A stretch of 64,000 nucleotides of DNA from Siderastrea siderea (taxonomy: Eukaryota > Cnidaria > Anthozoa > Scleractinia > Rhizangiidae): positions 6,551,423 to 6,615,422 of the forward strand of contig OZ034979.1 in assembly GCA_964030785.1 (NCBI GenBank). The letters run 5' to 3'. The position numbers and the translations under genes are program-made. The notes below the pieces were generated by a model, which saw only the letters and a program-made list of their open reading frames with translations, did no database searches and was not told where the DNA came from. Below, piece by piece: positions 60,940 through 64,000 of the stretch (position 1 is the first letter of the stretch; each line of letters opens with the position of its first letter).

Positions 60940-61465
60940 ACTTCAGCAGTAAACAGGAAGTTTAGAAGGGGGTTCCCTTATTCCTGGAACATTTACACCT
61001 TTCACATAGGCAAGAGGTGTACGTGATGTATTGAAAGAGGCAATGCTCTAGGAACATGGGAAATGATCTCTTAAAGTAATAAACAAGAAGTCTAGAGGGG
61101 GGTGCCTTTATTTTTGGAACGATATACTCCTTGGCCCAGGCTAGTTGTTTACGTGATGTATTTAATTGAAAGAAGCAATATTCTAGGGACAAGGGAAATA
61201 ACCTCTTAAAGTAATAAACAGGAAGTCTAGAGGGGGGTGCCTTTATTTTTGGAACGATATACTCCTTGGCCCAGGCTAGTGGTTCACGTGATGTATTGAA
61301 AGAAGCAATATTCTATGAATAGAGGAAATGTCATGTAAAGTAATAAGTAGGAAGTTAAGAGGGGTTTCCCTTATTCCTGGAACAATAACACCTTTCACCT
61401 AGGAAAGTGGTGCATATAATATATTGAAAGAAGCAATATTCTAGGATCATTCCTTTCGAGAATGC
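60940..61465. repeat. Tandem repeat, four units of about 130 bp
   Basis: Units share caggaagtctagagg, cctttatttttggaacgata, cgtgatgtattgaaagaagc and aatattcta; matching points lie near 60955, 61087, 61220 and 61347. The two central units are nearly identical, which suggests recent expansion. Confidence 0.8.
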
Positions 61466-61469
61466 TATA

Positions 61470-62347
61470 TATGATGGGAAAACTAGGTACAGTCGATCTC
61501 TTAAGTTTCATCTCAACTTCTTGACACAACAATATAAGGAAAAAGCATTTTTCCACGTGGATCGTATTCTGGTGTCAGGGAACGACTATAAACATTCCCC
61601 CAGGACCACGGCCGGTTCAGTCTGCTGCACTTATTGCAGGCGATACAATGTTTACCATACGACATGTACTAACACGATATACAAAACACAAAAACATTTT
61701 TTTTTTGCAATTTTATTTGTAAAAAAAGCAACCAGAAATTAATTGGCGAAATATAAACATCCAAGCCAAAAAAAGAGAAGAAAGAAAGAATTTAAACTGA
61801 TATCACAATGTGCTATATATTAACTGCTTTATTCATCGTTCCCTACTGCATTATCGCACCTGCCACTTGTAAAATAGTCCATTTGTGCCAATAGAATTCT
61901 TAGATTATAACCATTTACATTCCGCAAAGGTCTGTCATTCAAACCGTTATCATGGAATTAATGGAAATGTCTCAGTTAGTTGGATCCTTATATTTATAGG
62001 CTCACTGTAAAGTTCACTTTATTTTACCCTGGTGTGAAATTGAAATCAAATAATAGATATATCATAAACTTTGCCCAAACGTTGCAGCTGATTGCGATAG
62101 ATACTAAAAAGCGTTTTGTAAAATAGAGTCATACCCCTTTAAAAGCCCTTCACCAAGAAACGCGATGTAAACGCGAACACTCAGAAAATGTTTAGGTGCC
62201 CGTTATAAGTTAAAATGTCAAAGCCACTTATCTGGACTCTGTAACTATGGGCGTATAACATGGCTAAAAGCTAGATGTTGGCGCAGTGTGTAACAATACC
62301 ATACACACTTGATTTGTCTTATTTCTACAAAGCATTTTTAATTATGC
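61470..62347. other. No gene seen; duplicated fragment at the left edge
   Basis: About 61470-61530 matches 46.92-47.01 kb (ggtacagtcgatctcttaag). The remainder is AT-rich with no recognisable feature and forms the 3' flank of the minus-strand gene. Confidence 0.4.
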
Positions 62348-63421
62348 TCATGCCCATTCGTCCATATCCCCTTGTGTGATGGCTTTCAGTGCTTTGGAAG
62401 TTATCATTTGGATCTTACAGCCTATTCCTTTCATGTCAACATTCCCAGATAACAGGCGGCTGGTGCTAAGAGACGCATCAGAGAGATCATCAGCAATTGC
62501 TTTCAAGGGAGAGATCATGAGTTCAATATCAGGTAACTGATCATTTGCTTCAACTGCCATCATGTTTGCTCGTGTTCTCGTGGTACCCACCAGCGTTGCA
62601 CAACTTTTGATGGATTCATTCAATCTTGCTAATCGTGCCTGGGAATGTTTTATTTCTTCCTTGCGTAGTTTGACCATTTCCAGCTCCTTGCTTTTCGCCT
62701 TGTGGTTCTCTCTTTGCTTTTCTTTTTCATCTGCCAAGTTGGAAAGTTCAGATTTCTTGTCATCAATCCTGTTTCTGGCGTGCTTTACCCGAATCGAAGC
62801 TTCGCTGACTGCCCTTTTAGCATTGTCGATCTCCTTTTCTAAAGCTGCATTTGTTGCTACGCCAGTCGCGCCACCAGCAAGAGCTCCGCCCACAATTAGT
62901 CCAGCAACACCACCAGTAAGAACTCCACCAATTACTCCAACAGCACCAACTGCTACACTAGTTAGTACAGTTTTCGGAACGCGTTCTCTTTCTTCCTTTT
63001 TAAGTTTGGCTTTCTTTTCTTCTGAACGTTCTATGTCCCTTCTAAGATTTGCTTTGTCATTAGAAAGTTGTCGCTCCAATTCATTGCGTTCATCTTGTAG
63101 TACTTTCGCCTTTTCTTCCAGTTTTGCCAAATCTTCTTTAGTTTTGCGAAAGCGGTCATCTGTGTTTTTTTCCTGTACCACAATATCTTGAAACTCGTTG
63201 TCCAACTTATCATTTATCTCTTGTATTCTGGATTCAGCAGTTTGGAAAGCTTCGTGAGCCTCGTTTACAAGACCGAGGAGGTTTGGCATCATTCGCTGAG
63301 CGGCAGCTACGCTGATGTCATGTGGGGTTTCATCCACAATCTGTGCAAAACTTTCTAACGACAGTAAACCACTACAAAAGTGTGGAGCGACTGACGTCCT
63401 CACCTTTAAATCTGTGGACAA
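62348..63421 (-). CDS. Coiled-coil protein with central glycine-rich hydrophobic hairpin (about 357 aa), family not recognised
   Basis: Open frame of 357 codons. Layout, counted from 63421: helical N-terminal region (1-50); long charged coiled coil (about 52-147); hydrophobic Gly/Ala/Val-rich stretch (about 149-193, for example GGVLTGGVAGLIVGGALAGG) long enough for a two-pass hairpin; second coiled coil (about 193-275); C-terminal helical region ending GDMDEWA. No signal peptide. Two long helices joined by a hydrophobic hairpin recall alpha-helical pore formers (ClyA/HBL type) and apolipoprotein-L-like proteins; this is inferred from layout, with no sequence match claimed. The 5' end is unresolved: the frame stays open upstream to about 63.51 kb without an ATG, and at 63437-63439, where the 53.6-kb copy has ATG, this copy has ATC. 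The first in-frame ATG is codon 44 (63290-63292). An upstream exon joined at the attgtccacag acceptor-like site is possible. Confidence 0.75.
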   Translation of the reverse strand: MSTDLKVRTSVAPHFCSGLLSLESFAQIVDETPHDISVAAAQRMMPNLLGLVNEAHEAFQTAESRIQEINDKLDNEFQDIVVQEKNTDDRFRKTKEDLAKLEEKAKVLQDERNELERQLSNDKANLRRDIERSEEKKAKLKKEERERVPKTVLTSVAVGAVGVIGGVLTGGVAGLIVGGALAGGATGVATNAALEKEIDNAKRAVSEASIRVKHARNRIDDKKSELSNLADEKEKQRENHKAKSKELEMVKLRKEEIKHSQARLARLNESIKSCATLVGTTRTRANMMAVEANDQLPDIELMISPLKAIADDLSDASLSTSRLLSGNVDMKGIGCKIQMITSKALKAITQGDMDEWA

Positions 63422-63519
63422 TAATTGACGAGATGTGATATTAGCCTCAAGGTTGGCGTATTTATAACTTTCATTTAACCTCTTCCATTTTGTACCGTCT
63501 GTCAGTCAGGTGATTTAAT

Positions 63520-64000
63520 TGTATGTTATGGCATTTTATCATTTGTCAAGCGGTCTGCGTTAACTTAGTTGTCTGTCTAGTCATTCCATTGAGTTCTTGA
63601 AGAAATAACACATAAAGTACTAGTTTTGGTACAGAAGTCCAGTACAAAAACAGGTTAACGGAGGCACGATGTAGCTTTTTAGCCTCAGGGTGCGGGTTTT
63701 GAAACTAAAAGTTCGACGGGCAAGCAATCTTCGATTTCGGCCATATAACACCATAATGATTGCATATGATCACAATTTTATTTTTAGCAATAGAGGTTAC
63801 TATATCCTACCAACGACTTTGGTATCTTTTTATATTTAAAGGAGGATGATTTCCTCGAAGTGTAGTGAGATACATTGTACCTTTTTATATATATAGTGAG
63901 GCACAACAACAAAAAAAACTTTGCTTAGCGCGGCACTCTACTCACCATGACTTTCGGGCTCATCTTCGGTGTTATGATCTTCGATATACAGCAGTATGGT
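63520..64000. other. 5' flank of the minus-strand gene; no feature seen
   Basis: AT-rich. Any first exon of the 62.3-kb gene should lie here or beyond the window, but I could not identify one. Confidence 0.4.

Noticed and set aside
62562..63191. 209-aa plus-strand frame opposite the coiled-coil gene
   Set aside because: It is the antisense shadow of a well-structured minus-strand protein; its Ser/Phe-rich content reflects the complement of Glu/Lys codons.
1..64000. CRISPR arrays, rRNA genes, bacterial operons
   Set aside because: The tandem repeats have no unique spacers, and gene structure is clearly eukaryotic with spliced exons.

Overview
The window looks like nuclear DNA of a cnidarian, most likely an anthozoan such as a stony coral. 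It is AT-rich, has long introns, and is crowded with small inverted-repeat (MITE-like) elements, tRNA-derived SINEs, LINE remnants and tandem arrays. Nothing prokaryotic is present: no operons, no CRISPR, no rRNA. The assignment is inferred from gene structure and repeat style; no database was searched.

Region 1 (1-7.0 kb) is the 3' flank of the main gene. It holds the edge of a 15-bp minisatellite, an array of about 75-nt exon-like cassettes with splice-site consensus on the minus strand (2.16-3.59 kb), and two MITEs.

Region 2 (7.0-32.9 kb) is one minus-strand gene that I could assemble completely by hand: a membrane receptor guanylyl cyclase of the natriuretic-peptide-receptor type. It has 20 coding exons, all introns are GT-AG, the phases agree throughout, and the product is 1079 aa. 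Domain order is signal peptide, extracellular ligand-binding domain, one membrane segment, kinase-homology (pseudokinase) domain, dimerisation helix and cyclase domain. The cyclase domain keeps its two metal-binding aspartates and its guanine-specifying residues, but the usual Asp, Asn and Arg of one active-site motif are His, His and Lys. Its introns carry 106-bp satellite arrays in opposite orientations, a TIR-flanked 15-bp minisatellite, SINEs, fold-back elements, relics of its own exons 1 and 2, and a hAT-like MITE inserted 7 nt from a splice donor.

Region 3 (33-38 kb) holds MITEs, a 5'-truncated LINE with an intact reverse-transcriptase frame, and tRNA-derived SINE copies.

Region 4 (38-64 kb) holds two unfamiliar gene families, each in two copies, within a segmentally duplicated landscape. 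One is an intronless 613-aa protein with a helical N-terminal half and a propeller-like C-terminal half (39.4 kb), plus a copy cut off after its first 57 residues (45.7 kb). The other is a coiled-coil / glycine-rich hydrophobic hairpin / coiled-coil protein (62.3 kb), plus a copy with an in-frame stop and a shortened hairpin (52.6 kb). Their layout recalls alpha-helical membrane-inserting proteins, but that is inference from layout only. The rest of the region is transposons (Harbinger-, hAT-, mariner- and Mutator-like by target-site duplication), a Crypton-like coding remnant, a LINE 3' end, a long inverted repeat and tandem repeats.
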